Positions 54,197-64,000 of a stretch of 64,000 nucleotides of DNA are shown here, piece by piece. The stretch is taken from assembly GCF_003355455.1 (NCBI RefSeq), contig NZ_CP031357.1:1-64000 (forward strand), in the 5' to 3' direction. Each line of letters starts with the position of its first letter. The stretch's first letter is position 1. This DNA is from Erythrobacter aureus. Lineage in GTDB: Bacteria > Pseudomonadota > Alphaproteobacteria > Sphingomonadales > Sphingomonadaceae. The translations under genes were made by a program, and so were the position numbers. The notes below the pieces were generated by a model that ran no database searches, was not told the DNA's origin, and saw only the letters and a program-made list of their open reading frames with translations.

Positions 54197-54541
54197 CTAC
54201 ATCACCTTGTCGGGACGCGCGTCGTGCCTATGCTTCTCGCTCTTGCCAAAATGCCGGTCGAGCCGCTGGGCGAGCGTGGCGGCGGCCTTGCGCGCGGCAT
54301 CATCGACAGTGGAGGCATGTTCGGTCACGCCGATCGCCCGCCCGCCGCTGGGCCGCGCCTCGATGGTGCAGGCCTTGTCGTCGGCCCCGCCCTTGGCGCC
54401 ATTCTCGTCGCGAACATGAATTTCGAGCCGCGTCAGCCGATCCTCGAACCGCGCCAGCTTGTCGCGCACGGACGCCTCGATGCGTTCGGCAACGTTTTCC
54501 GTGCCCATGACGCTGCTGTCGGAATTGAACTGGACCTGCAT
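54197..54541 (-). CDS. HPF/RaiA family ribosome-associated protein
   Basis: A 114-residue protein resembling the hibernation-promoting factor fold: QVQFNSDSSVMGTENVAERI at the start, VRDKLARFEDRLTRLEIHVRD near residues 28-48, and a second helix region DDAARKAAATLAQRLDRHF. Such proteins bind the 30S subunit and silence ribosomes in stress. The short form lacks the dimerising long C-terminal domain. Alternatively it is a small relative with another role. Confidence 0.75.
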   Translation of the reverse strand: MQVQFNSDSSVMGTENVAERIEASVRDKLARFEDRLTRLEIHVRDENGAKGGADDKACTIEARPSGGRAIGVTEHASTVDDAARKAAATLAQRLDRHFGKSEKHRHDARPDKVM

Positions 54542-54639
54542 GTGTGACTTCCTCTTATTCTCTTTATCCCGTCCGCTTTCCGATATGGGCCTTCGTGCTG
54601 CACTTTCCAGCACAATCGCACGGGGTTAGAGCGCTTTTC

Positions 54640-55113
54640 ATGAGCCTGTCCGCCCCAACGCCGCCCACCATCCTCGTCGATGCCGATGCCTGCCCGGTGA
54701 AGGACGAAATCTACCGCGTCGCCGAACGGCACGGGGCGCATGTCCGCGTGGTCAGCAACAGCCCCTTCCGCGTGCCGATGAGCGAACGGGTCAGGCGCGT
54801 GGTGGTGTCGGACAGCTTCGATGCTGCCGACGACTGGATTGCAGAGAATGCGGACGCGCGCAGCGTGGTGGTGACCGCAGACATACTGCTCGCCGAACGC
54901 TGCCTCAAGGCGGGTGCGCGCGTCCTGAAACACGACGGCCGCGAATTCGACGCCGCCAGCATCGGCAGCGCCATCGCCACCCGCGCAATCATGGAAGACC
55001 TGCGCGCCGGGATGGACGGAGTGGGAGGCGGCCCGCCGCCGTTCAGCAAGGCGGACCGGTCGAAGTTCCTGCAGGCGCTGGACCGGGTGCTGGTGAGGAT
55101 GGCACGCGGCTGA
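54640..55113 (+). CDS. YaiI/YqxD (DUF188) family protein
   Basis: A 157-residue protein with PTILVDADACPVKDEIYRVA near the start, NSPFRVP near residue 40, and VVVTADILLAERCLKAGARV near 74-93, the DUF188 core. The fold suggests a PIN-like nuclease, but activity is unproven. Part of its 3' end is repeated in degenerate form about 700 bp downstream. Confidence 0.93.
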   Translation: MSLSAPTPPTILVDADACPVKDEIYRVAERHGAHVRVVSNSPFRVPMSERVRRVVVSDSFDAADDWIAENADARSVVVTADILLAERCLKAGARVLKHDGREFDAASIGSAIATRAIMEDLRAGMDGVGGGPPPFSKADRSKFLQALDRVLVRMARG

Positions 55114-55209
55114 AGCCGGTCAGGCAGGTGCGCCCGCCGGTTTCGCTATCTATTCCCTGCAATCGGCCCATAGAGGGGCCGGGGCATTCCGCCCCGATTG
55201 GAAAAGACC

Positions 55210-55341
55210 ATGGCCAAGGGCCAGCAGAAGAAGAGCCGCGAGAACCGCAAACCCAAGCAGGAAAAACCCAAGACCAACGCCTCGAACCCCAGCACCAAGC
55301 CCGGCAGCGTCAAGGGGCTGGAGAATATGCGTAACAGCTAG
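55210..55341 (+). CDS. Small basic protein
   Basis: A 43-residue Lys-rich protein starting MAKGQQKKSRENRKPKQEKP. It is largely disordered by composition. Similar small basic frames are common in sphingomonads, and the convergent gene starting near 55526 shares the gap. Function unknown. Confidence 0.55.
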   Translation: MAKGQQKKSRENRKPKQEKPKTNASNPSTKPGSVKGLENMRNS

Positions 55342-55346
55342 GGGCC

Positions 55347-55526
55347 TCAGCCCTCCCCGCGCTCGACCGGCGGCTGTTGCTTCTTCGCCTCGTGCTCCGC
55401 CAGCAGCCGGTCGATCTCGGCAATTCGCAAGCGCTCCGACGTATCGCGCTTCAATCCCTTGAGGCGGCAGGTCGCCCACAGCTGGCGGCGTTCGGATTCG
55501 AGATTCTTGCGATAGAGATCGGCCAT
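55347..55526 (-). CDS. Small helical protein
   Basis: A 59-residue frame starting MADLYRKNLESERRQLWATC. It has two amphipathic helices (RRQLWATCRLKGLKRD and RLRIAEIDRLLAEHEA) and a charged C-terminus. Codon use is typical of the neighbourhood. It converges with the small basic gene, leaving five bases between the stops. No family is recognised. Confidence 0.6.
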   Translation of the reverse strand: MADLYRKNLESERRQLWATCRLKGLKRDTSERLRIAEIDRLLAEHEAKKQQPPVERGEG

Positions 55527-55624
55527 GCGCCGCTATGGGCGCGTTCGAGCGCGCTGGCTAGCGCAGTCGCGCTCGGTGGAACCGCGCAGCCCGTCAAGAG
55601 GGATGGTGTCGGAACCCGTCGGCG

Positions 55625-55840
55625 ATTTCGACGCCGCCAGCATCGGCAGCGCCCCCAAAGCATTCGGGCCACCCGCGCGATCATGGAAGACCTGCGCGCC
55701 GGAATGGACGAAGTAGGCGGCGGCCCGCCGCCGTTCAGCAAGGCGGGAGTCGGAGCCGTAGGCGGAGACGGCCAAAGGCCACCTCTGCACGGTCGAAGTT
55801 CCTGCAGGCGCTGGACCGGGTGCTGGTGGGGATGCGCTAG
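55625..55840 (+). pseudogene. Degenerate partial duplication of the YaiI (DUF188) 3' end
   Basis: The stretch repeats the last part of the intact DUF188 gene (54946-55108). Shared blocks include TTCGACGCCGCCAGCATCGG, ATCATGGAAGACCTGCGCGC, GGCGGCCCGCCGCCGTTCAG and TTCCTGCAGGCGCTGGACCG. Two insertions interrupt it: about 15 bases after GGCAGCGCC (near 55652) and about 45 bases after AGCAAGGCGG (near 55746). No start or frame is kept, so it is a scar, not a gene. Confidence 0.85.
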
Positions 55841-56226
55841 GCGAGGTGCTGGCGGAACCAGTCGGCGAGTTCGTCTTCGGACAATTCGTCGGCCGCAAGG
55901 CGCTCGACCGTGCGGATGGCGTCCAGTTCTTCGAATGACAGGCTCAGCCCGTTCTTGCGCAGGAACAGCCTAGCGGTGACCCAGGCAGTGCGCTTGTTGC
56001 CGTCGGCAAAGGGGTGGTTGCGCGTGAGACCGAAGGCATAGGCAGCAGCCAGCGCGCACAGATCATCCTCGCCATAGGACCACTGGTTGACGGCGCGCGC
56101 CAATGCGGATCCGAGCATTCCCGCATCGCGAATGCCCGAAGGACCGCCGTGCTCGGCCAGTTGCCGGTCGTGCAGCGCAAGCGCGGTCGGCTCGCCCACC
56201 CAGCGCGGTTCGGTGCGGTTGGTCAA
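55837..56226 (-). CDS. doc: Death-on-curing (Doc) family toxin
   Basis: Doc toxins phosphorylate elongation factor EF-Tu and stop translation. The 129-residue protein has the Fic/Doc motif HPFADGNKRTAW near residues 70-81, and a C-terminal helical part. The TTG start at 56226 follows a repeat of about 115 bp that lies between this gene and its antitoxin. The frame stays open upstream through the repeat, so the true start is uncertain. The AbrB gene upstream completes the module. Confidence 0.8.
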   Translation of the reverse strand: MTNRTEPRWVGEPTALALHDRQLAEHGGPSGIRDAGMLGSALARAVNQWSYGEDDLCALAAAYAFGLTRNHPFADGNKRTAWVTARLFLRKNGLSLSFEELDAIRTVERLAADELSEDELADWFRQHLA

Positions 56227-56230
56227 GCTT

Positions 56231-56342
56231 ATCCCCTCCCTTGAGGGAGGGGTCGGGGGTGGGTGTACGGCATTGCGTGGTCGCACCGCACCTGAACCGC
56301 CAAGCCCCCACCCCTCGATCCCCTCCCCGCGGGGAGGGGAGG
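56231..56342. repeat. Palindromic repeat inserted between antitoxin and doc
   Basis: The block starts with CCCCTCCCTTGAGGGAGGGG and ends with CCCCTCCCCGCGGGGAGGGG; the outer arms GGGGTCGGGGGTGGG and CCCCCACCCCTCGATCCCC pair. Similar GGGGGTGGG-type repeats are found between genes in sphingomonads. It separates the AbrB-like and doc genes that would normally be adjacent. Confidence 0.75.
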
Positions 56343-56353
56343 GTAGACAGCAA

Positions 56354-56581
56354 TCATTTCGCCAGCGCGCGAAGGATGTTGCGATCCTCGCGCATGATTT
56401 CCTCGGCCAGTTCCATGTCTTCGGCAAAGTCCGGATCATGCGCGGTAAGCCTGACCCCGTCCGGCCCCTCGGTCAGGTACAATTGATCCCCCAGCCCCAC
56501 GCGCAGCTTGGCGAGGACTTCCTTGGGCAGGATGACCCCGGCGGAATTGCCGATCTTGGTGACCTTAAGCGGTGTGTTCAT
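56354..56581 (-). CDS. AbrB/MazE-type antitoxin
   Basis: A 75-residue protein with an AbrB-like DNA-binding domain: LKVTKIGNSAGVILPKEVLA near residues 5-24, then LGDQLYLTEGPDGVRLT. The C-terminal part (EDMELAEEIMREDRNIL) is likely the toxin-neutralising region. It is upstream of doc and probably autoregulates the pair. Confidence 0.88.
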   Translation of the reverse strand: MNTPLKVTKIGNSAGVILPKEVLAKLRVGLGDQLYLTEGPDGVRLTAHDPDFAEDMELAEEIMREDRNILRALAK

Positions 56582-56817
56582 ACGGGTGTTATAACGATTT
56601 TGCGTCTTTTAAGATAGAGCTTTTGTAAGCTCATGATCAATCTGGCTTTGGAAACCCACTTTGTGAAATTTGAAGTTTGCAATTTGTGATTCGCGATAGG
56701 TGGAAGCGGTTTTTAGGAATCGATTGCAAACGCGTATAAACTCCAGTTTACGCAAAATGCGTTTTGAAAAGTGAGAAAGCCCTTCACTTTTCGCAATCGT
56801 TCACTATCAGAATTTGC

Positions 56818-57945
56818 ATGGAACCATGCATACCAGACAAACTGCCGATTGATGACCTCGATTGGCGAGCGATCCTGCCAAATGTAGGGAAAGCAAATGC
56901 CGCGTTGGCTAGATATGACGGCATGCTTCAGACATTGCCAAACCCTGCAATCTTGCTTTCACCAATGACAGCAAATGAAGCAGTTCTTTCATCAAAAATT
57001 GAAGGCACGCAGGCGACGCTTGATGAGGTGCTTGAAGCCGACGCCGGGATTGCGACTTCAGAACTTCGCAAAGGCGACATTGAAGAGATATCAAACTACA
57101 GATCAGCCGTCGGCATAGCTGAAGCAGCTTTAGAAGAACGGGATATCACGCTGTCCCTGATCCGCGAAGTTCATCAGCGCCTCTTACAGGGCGTTCGCGG
57201 ACGTAACAAAGCTCCCGGGCAATTCCGAGAAGATCAAAACTGGATTGGGCGCCGCGGGGACCCAATCGAGAGAGCACGTTTTGTGCCTCCCAATCCAGTC
57301 GCCCTTAAAACTGAACTCTCGAATTGGGAGGCGTACCTAGCATCGGAAGATGAGGATCCGATCCTCCAAACTGCAATAGCCCATGCACAATTTGAGATTC
57401 TTCACCCATTCAAAGACGGCAACGGGCGTATTGGACGCATGCTCATTCCGCTTTTGCTCTACAAGCGCAACACACTTTCAAGACCAATGTTTTACATGTC
57501 AGAGTACTTGGAAGATAATCGGGAGAAATACTACGATGGACTGCTGGCCATAACCGAACGTGGCGCATGGAAAAATTGGATCGACTTTTTTGTCAACGCC
57601 ATGATCATCCAAGCCGAAAACAACCTCGAAAAGGTTAGGCTCATTCGGAATCTCTACGACGAAACACAGCGTCGCGTCGTGGACATCACGCACTCCCAAT
57701 TCTCGATGGCGACTGTCAATGCGCTTTTCGAGAGGCCAGTGATTTCCAGCACGATGTTCGCCGACTCGGCAGGATTCAACAATCGCGTGACAGCGAACAA
57801 CATGCTTAGGCAATTAGAGGCCGATAACGTGATCACGCGCATTCGTGAGGGTGGAGGCCGCACGCCAGCAGTCTATGCTTTCCCTGAACTGGTCAACATC
57901 GCAGAAGGTAGAGACATCTTCAGGCGGCGCCCGCCCGAAGCTTAG
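56818..57945 (+). CDS. Fic family protein (class II, N-terminal inhibitory motif)
   Basis: Fic proteins usually transfer AMP to target proteins. The 375-residue protein begins MEPCIPDKLPIDDLDW, a typical start, and has the inhibitory helix motif SSKIEG (S/T-x-x-x-E-G) near residue 60, the catalytic HPFKDGNGRIGRM near 203-215, and a C-terminal winged-helix-like region. Base composition is more AT-rich than the surrounding genes, suggesting transfer. A TTG 18 codons upstream (base 56764) is an alternative start. The neighbouring Doc is a second Fic-fold protein. Confidence 0.9.
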   Translation: MEPCIPDKLPIDDLDWRAILPNVGKANAALARYDGMLQTLPNPAILLSPMTANEAVLSSKIEGTQATLDEVLEADAGIATSELRKGDIEEISNYRSAVGIAEAALEERDITLSLIREVHQRLLQGVRGRNKAPGQFREDQNWIGRRGDPIERARFVPPNPVALKTELSNWEAYLASEDEDPILQTAIAHAQFEILHPFKDGNGRIGRMLIPLLLYKRNTLSRPMFYMSEYLEDNREKYYDGLLAITERGAWKNWIDFFVNAMIIQAENNLEKVRLIRNLYDETQRRVVDITHSQFSMATVNALFERPVISSTMFADSAGFNNRVTANNMLRQLEADNVITRIREGGGRTPAVYAFPELVNIAEGRDIFRRRPPEA

Positions 57946-57947
57946 CC

Positions 57948-60011
<2,064 letters not shown>

Positions 60012-60065
60012 TTAGGCGGTTCGGCGCGCCGTGTCCATTGCAGTCGAATCCCGCTCGAATGCGAT

Positions 60066-60080
60066 TGCGACTCATTTGCA
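60066..60080. promoter_or_regulatory. Fur-like box 1
   Basis: TGCGACTCATTTGCA is a 7-1-7 imperfect palindrome, close to the TGCGAAT-C-ATTCGCA pattern of the second box. It lies before the TonB receptor gene. Binding by Fur is inferred from the pattern and the neighbourhood. Confidence 0.6.
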
Positions 60081-60114
60081 AAATAGGTTGACGCCAACAC
60101 CGCTCTGCTGCAAT

Positions 60115-60129
60115 TGCGAATCATTCGCA
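60115..60129. promoter_or_regulatory. Fur-like box 2
   Basis: TGCGAATCATTCGCA is a perfect 7-1-7 palindrome located 25 bases before the receptor ATG. It resembles alphaproteobacterial iron boxes and would repress in iron-replete cells. Confidence 0.7.
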
Positions 60130-60153
60130 GTAAATAATGGATGGGCGGAACTC

Positions 60154-62466
60154 ATGAAGGATCACAAGCAGGCGTTCGCGCCTGAGCCACCGTGCCGACA
60201 GGCAGGCAGGGGAGGTGCGCGATCGACAATCCGCGCGGCGCGACCGGCCTGCGCATCGCTGGCTATGGCCTTTGCCCTGCTCGCACCGCAAGCGCAGGCC
60301 ACCGAGCGGAGCGAAACCGCCGAGGAAGCGTCGCAGGACCGCACGATCACAGTGACCGCCACGCGTATTCCCGTGACGGAAATCGAGGCTCCGGCCACGG
60401 TCACCGTGATCGATGCCGAAGAGATCGCCGACATGCACGCGACCGACATCAAGGATCTGGTGCGTTACGAGCCAGGCGTCACCGTCCGTCGCGCCCCGGC
60501 CCGTTTCGGAGCCGCGCTGGGCGCCACGGGCCGCGCCCGCAACGAAGATATCGCGATCCGGGGCATCGGCGGCAATCGGGTCCTGATCCAGGTCGATGGA
60601 ATCCGCAGCCCCCAGGGATTCGGCTTCGGCGCGCAGGATGCCGGGCGCGGCGGCTATTCCGACATTTCGCTGATCAAATCGGTCGAGATCCTGCGCGGCC
60701 CGGCATCCGCGCTCTACGGTAGCGACGGGTTGGCCGGGGCGGTCAGCTTTACCACCCGTGATCCGGCGGACCTGATTGCCGATGGCGAGAGCTTTGGCGG
60801 TTTCGCGACCGCGCAATATCAGACGGCCGACGAAGAGTTCGCCGAAACGCTGGCCTTGGCCGCCACCAGCGGCGCACTGTCCGGCATGATCGCCTATAGT
60901 CGGCGGGATTTCCAGGAACTCGACAATAAGGGCACGGTGGGCGGCATCGGCGAAACCCGCACGCTGCCCAACCCTCAGGACGGCCATTCCAACGCGCTGC
61001 TCGGCAAGCTGGTCTGGGCCGATGGTGGCCACCGCCTGCGCCTGACCGGCGAATATTACGAGAGCAAGCTGACCAGCGACGTGCTGACGGGCCAGGGCCC
61101 GGCCTTCCTGTTCGGCCCCACGCCGAGCTGGATCGTCGACGCGCTTACAGCACGTGACACTGCCGAGCGCATCCGCACCTCCATCGACTGGACCTGGGAA
61201 GGCGAAGGCACGCTCGAATATGCGCATCTGGCGCTGTATTATCAGGATGGCGAAGACGTGCAGTTCACCGACGAGGACCGTTCCCCCGTCGGCCCCCGCC
61301 CCCGCCCCGATCGCGAGCGCCTGAATACGTTCGAAAACGAGGTGTACGGCGCGGTGGCCGAAGCACGCTCCAGCTTTGCCACCGGGTCGGCCGATCACGT
61401 GCTGGCCTTTGGCGGGGACATATCCTGGACGCGGCAGGAAGGGCTGCGCGACGGGGTGGAGCCTTCCTTCGGTGAGAGGTTCCCCACCCGGCCCTTTCCC
61501 GCCACCGATTTCATGCTGGGTGGGATCTTCCTGGCGGACGAAATCGCCCTGTTCGATGGGCGAGTGACGCTGTTCCCGGCGCTGCGCTTCGATTTCTACG
61601 AACTCGACCCGACCGACGACCCGCTGCTGCCGGCGTTCACAGGCAAGGGCCAGAGCGACAGCCGGCTGTCTCCCAAGATCGGCCTGACGGTCGACCTGTC
61701 GGACAGCGTGCTGTTCTTCGCCAATTTCGGCACCGGTTTCCGCGCGCCGACACCCAGCCAAGTGAACAATTTCTTCGAGAACCTGGCCTTCGGCTATACC
61801 TCGCTGCCCAATCCCGACCTCGGGCCGGAACGCAGCGAGAGCTACGAGGCGGGACTGCGCTATATCGGCGACAAGGTGACGCTGTCGGCCAGCGCCTTCC
61901 GCGCGGATTACGACGACTTTATCAGCCAGGAGGTGGTCGGCGGCTCGTTCACGCCCACAGATCCGGCGCAATACCAGTTCGTCAATATCGACAGTGCACG
62001 GATCGAAGGGATCGAGGCCCGTGCATCGTTCGACCTCGACAGCGGCATTTTCGGACGGCTCGCCGCGGCTTATGCGGATGGTGACAGGCGTACGCCCGGA
62101 GCGGCAGGGCAGCCGCTGGGCACGATCGATCCCTTCAGCCTGGTGGTCGGCGCGGGATATCGCGATCCCGCAGGCCGGTTCGGCACCGAACTGTCGGCGA
62201 TCTACAATGCCCGCAAGTCACTGGAAGATACCGCCGGTGTGTGCAGCACCGAATGCTTCCGGCCCGATTCCTTCGTCGTGCTCGACCTGTTCGCCTGGTT
62301 CGCCGTAACCGACCGGATCAAGCTACGCGGCGGCATCTTCAACCTGACCGATGAAACCTATGCCTACTGGTCCGACGTGCGTGGGCTGTCGGCCGCCAGC
62401 GGGGTGACCGAGGCATATACCCGGCCCGGGCGCAATTTCAGCGTGTCGGCCAGCTTTACGTTCTGA
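60154..62466 (+). CDS. TonB-dependent heme/hemoglobin-type outer-membrane receptor
   Basis: A 770-residue receptor. After a long signal peptide (ending APQAQA), the TonB box is near TITVTATR, the plug domain carries RGIGGNRVLIQVDGIRSP and ILRGPASALYGSDGLAGAV, and the barrel ends in aromatic VSASFTF. FRAPTPSQ near residue 529 and NPDLGPE near 555 are the heme-receptor motifs, but no His lies between them, unlike most heme receptors. Two Fur-like boxes precede it. The DUF6607 gene follows with 14 bp between. Confidence 0.9.
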   Translation: MKDHKQAFAPEPPCRQAGRGGARSTIRAARPACASLAMAFALLAPQAQATERSETAEEASQDRTITVTATRIPVTEIEAPATVTVIDAEEIADMHATDIKDLVRYEPGVTVRRAPARFGAALGATGRARNEDIAIRGIGGNRVLIQVDGIRSPQGFGFGAQDAGRGGYSDISLIKSVEILRGPASALYGSDGLAGAVSFTTRDPADLIADGESFGGFATAQYQTADEEFAETLALAATSGALSGMIAYSRRDFQELDNKGTVGGIGETRTLPNPQDGHSNALLGKLVWADGGHRLRLTGEYYESKLTSDVLTGQGPAFLFGPTPSWIVDALTARDTAERIRTSIDWTWEGEGTLEYAHLALYYQDGEDVQFTDEDRSPVGPRPRPDRERLNTFENEVYGAVAEARSSFATGSADHVLAFGGDISWTRQEGLRDGVEPSFGERFPTRPFPATDFMLGGIFLADEIALFDGRVTLFPALRFDFYELDPTDDPLLPAFTGKGQSDSRLSPKIGLTVDLSDSVLFFANFGTGFRAPTPSQVNNFFENLAFGYTSLPNPDLGPERSESYEAGLRYIGDKVTLSASAFRADYDDFISQEVVGGSFTPTDPAQYQFVNIDSARIEGIEARASFDLDSGIFGRLAAAYADGDRRTPGAAGQPLGTIDPFSLVVGAGYRDPAGRFGTELSAIYNARKSLEDTAGVCSTECFRPDSFVVLDLFAWFAVTDRIKLRGGIFNLTDETYAYWSDVRGLSAASGVTEAYTRPGRNFSVSASFTF

Positions 62467-62480
62467 TGGAGGACAGCATC

Positions 62481-63476
62481 ATGAATATCCGCAGATACAC
62501 TTCCGCCGCGCTGATCGGCACGGCCCTTTTCACCCTGGTGCTGCCGGTCGGCCCGGCACTGGCGGACGCCCCGGTGAAGGAGCGCGGCGAAACTGCCGAA
62601 GCCGCCGCCTTCGAGCAGGATCGCGCAAGTATCCTGGCGATGGCAGGCGACTACAAAGTTCGTTTCGACATGCAGGAAGCGACGCCCTGGCGCGAAGGCT
62701 ACGAGCCGCTGGAGCGCAAGATTTCGGGCGGCCATGAATCGGTGCGCGTGATCGAGGATACCGGCACCCGGATCGTGCTGCAGCACCTGCTGGTGGTGGG
62801 CACGGGGCAGGATGCCTTCGTCATCAAGCACTGGCGGCAGGACTGGGAGTACGAGCCCGAACGGATCCTGACCTATCACGGCCCCAACCGCTGGGTATGG
62901 TCCGATGTACCGGAACCGATGCGCAGGGGACGCTGGTCGCAGACCGTGTACCAGGTCGATGACAGCCCGCGCTATGCCGGATTGGGCCAGTGGGAAACCA
63001 CCAATGGCATCCGCCGCTGGCGCAGCAACTGGACGCAGCGCCCGCTTGCCCGCAGGGATGCGGTGCGCGATCCGGTCTACGACCTCTATACCGCGATCAA
63101 CCGCCATCAATTGACCCCGGATGGCTGGATCCACTGGCAGGACAATACCAAAATGGATCTGGTCGAGGGCAAGAGCCAGCCGGTGGTGCAGGAATATGTT
63201 CTCAACACCTATGCCCGCTTCGATGGCTACGACACGGCAGCGGCGGACAGATACTGGGCGGCCACCAGCGATTATTGGGCAGCCGTGCGGGCGCAATGGG
63301 CTCGGATTGCCGACGCCAATAGCGGGATCGCGATCGAGGAAGAGGCGCAGACGGGCACGGTCATCAGCGCAGAACTGCTGCAAATGGGCGATGCGATCCT
63401 GGCGGGAGAGCTCGACCAAGCCGAGGCAATCGCCCGGGCGCGAGATCTGATTACATCGCACACGTCGCCGACCTGA
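62481..63476 (+). CDS. DUF6607 family exported protein
   Basis: A 331-residue protein with signal peptide (NIRRYTSAALIGTALFTLVL, cleaved after ALA). The mature part is Trp-rich: KHWRQDWEYEPERILTYHGP near residue 120, RRWRSNWTQRPLARRDAV near 180, and WIHWQDNTKMDL. This matches DUF6607, commonly next to TonB receptor genes. A GGAGG site is eight bases before the chosen ATG at 62481, which supports it over the ATG at 62466. The function is unknown; a periplasmic step in heme or iron handling is inferred. Confidence 0.85.
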   Translation: MNIRRYTSAALIGTALFTLVLPVGPALADAPVKERGETAEAAAFEQDRASILAMAGDYKVRFDMQEATPWREGYEPLERKISGGHESVRVIEDTGTRIVLQHLLVVGTGQDAFVIKHWRQDWEYEPERILTYHGPNRWVWSDVPEPMRRGRWSQTVYQVDDSPRYAGLGQWETTNGIRRWRSNWTQRPLARRDAVRDPVYDLYTAINRHQLTPDGWIHWQDNTKMDLVEGKSQPVVQEYVLNTYARFDGYDTAAADRYWAATSDYWAAVRAQWARIADANSGIAIEEEAQTGTVISAELLQMGDAILAGELDQAEAIARARDLITSHTSPT

Positions 63477-63590
63477 GCGATCGACGAGTGGGGGGCGGGT
63501 GCATCGAGATCGCACCCTTCCCCACACAATCACCCGCCTCCACCCACGAATATCCCGCGTCCGCCTGCCCGGCTCCGAGGCATCACCGCA

Positions 63591-63603
63591 AATGCGACGC
63601 ATT
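63591..63603. promoter_or_regulatory. Short palindrome before the second TonB receptor
   Basis: AATGCGACGCATT is a perfect 6-1-6 palindrome in the gap between DUF6607 and the next receptor. It differs from the Fur-like boxes upstream, so it may belong to another regulator or be chance. Confidence 0.35.
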
Positions 63604-63636
63604 CCCAATTTCGACTGTAGAAAGGTCAGCAACTCA

Positions 63637-64000
63637 ATGAGACAGCCGTACAAGGCAGTGCAAGGCAACCGCGTTCAAGGGATGGCGGGGCTCGCCACCG
63701 GCGCACAGCATAATGTGCCACGCCATCGTCCTGCGTTACTGCGGGGATCGACCATGCGCCACGGTCTATCGGGCGCTGCGCTGGCATTGGCATCCCTCGT
63801 CGCCATCAGCGTCCCGGCCCATGCCGACGACACGGCGGATAGCGCGGAAGACGCGCCCCGCATCGTCGTCTGGGGCGAACGCGTCGAGGATGCGCCGCGC
63901 AGCGCGACCAAGCTCCCTCTGGAAGTGGTCGATACGCCGCAATCGGTTTCCGTGCTGGGCGAGGATCTGATCGAGGATTTCGGTTTCGACGAGATCAACG
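63637..64000 (+). CDS. TonB-dependent siderophore receptor, 5' part only
   Basis: The gene runs off the window end. The signal peptide region reads LSGAALALASLVAISVPAHA (from the ATG at 63754), then DAPRIVVWGERVEDAPR and KLPLEVVDTPQSVSVLGED, the N-terminal plug start seen in siderophore receptors (TPQSVSV). The in-frame ATG at 63637 would give a longer leader; 63754 is an alternative. The neighbours suggest iron-regulated uptake of a siderophore. Confidence 0.75.
   Translation, partial: MRQPYKAVQGNRVQGMAGLATGAQHNVPRHRPALLRGSTMRHGLSGAALALASLVAISVPAHADDTADSAEDAPRIVVWGERVEDAPRSATKLPLEVVDTPQSVSVLGEDLIEDFGFDEIN

Noticed and set aside
60121..61971. A 616-codon open frame antisense to the TonB receptor
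   Set aside because: It mirrors the receptor codons, with no recognised motif.

Overview
The window is about 64 kb of GC-rich alphaproteobacterial chromosome beginning exactly at the dnaA start codon. Sphingomonadales (most likely Erythrobacteraceae) is suggested by the DnaA variant, the rpmH-rnpA-yidD-yidC-engB order, the hisB-H-A-F-E-HIT run, an alpha-type SspB, a CC_3452 family protein, DUF6607 beside TonB receptors, and the type of intergenic palindromes. This taxonomic call is inference from gene content; no rRNA or tRNA gene was seen.

Layout. 1-11.4 kb: dnaA, DUF983, a MoeB/ThiF-like E1 enzyme, a class III sirtuin, an OafA-type acyltransferase, dapB (frameshifted), a voltage-gated K+ channel, a lipoprotein, nth, a frameshifted dicarboxylate symporter and dapE. 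11.4-18.8 kb: cupin, S1/P1 nuclease, GST, VOC protein, then engB-yidC-yidD-rnpA-rpmH on the minus strand and a COG3904-like periplasmic protein. 18.9-25.4 kb: comM, a solitary Mrr-like nuclease of lower GC, a frameshifted TonB-like protein, an HxlR regulator, CC_3452, a HAD hydrolase and rpmJ. 25.6-29.4 kb: histidine biosynthesis operon. 29.5-32.3 kb: sspB, gmk and a diguanylate cyclase. 32.3-41.6 kb: a divergent acyl-CoA catabolic cluster (two SDRs, three acyl-CoA dehydrogenases, GPH transporter, zinc alcohol dehydrogenase, APH-type kinase), followed by dapD. 42.6-55.5 kb: many small, often translationally coupled genes (DUF2945, DUF3008, ion channel, DUF427, DUF985, DoxX, SWIB, S41 peptidase, DUF962, DUF3429, esterase, fasciclin, cold shock, HPF-like, YaiI). 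55.6-57.9 kb: a small accessory patch with a YaiI duplication scar, an AbrB-Doc toxin-antitoxin pair split by a palindromic repeat, and a Fic protein. 57.9-64 kb: thiC with a TPP riboswitch, then an iron/heme uptake locus with two Fur-like boxes, a TonB receptor, DUF6607 and the start of a second TonB receptor.

How the genes work together. Three lysine/diaminopimelate genes (dapB, dapE, dapD) lie apart in the window. The 32-42 kb cluster looks like a beta-oxidation-type pathway for an imported hydroxylated or branched carboxylic acid; an APH-type kinase next to an ACAD11-like dehydrogenase recalls the fused eukaryotic ACAD10/11. The last 4 kb is an iron-responsive outer-membrane uptake locus. 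Three genes (dapB, the symporter, the TonB-like gene) each carry two apparent single-base losses in short G/C runs, which looks more like consensus error than gene decay.
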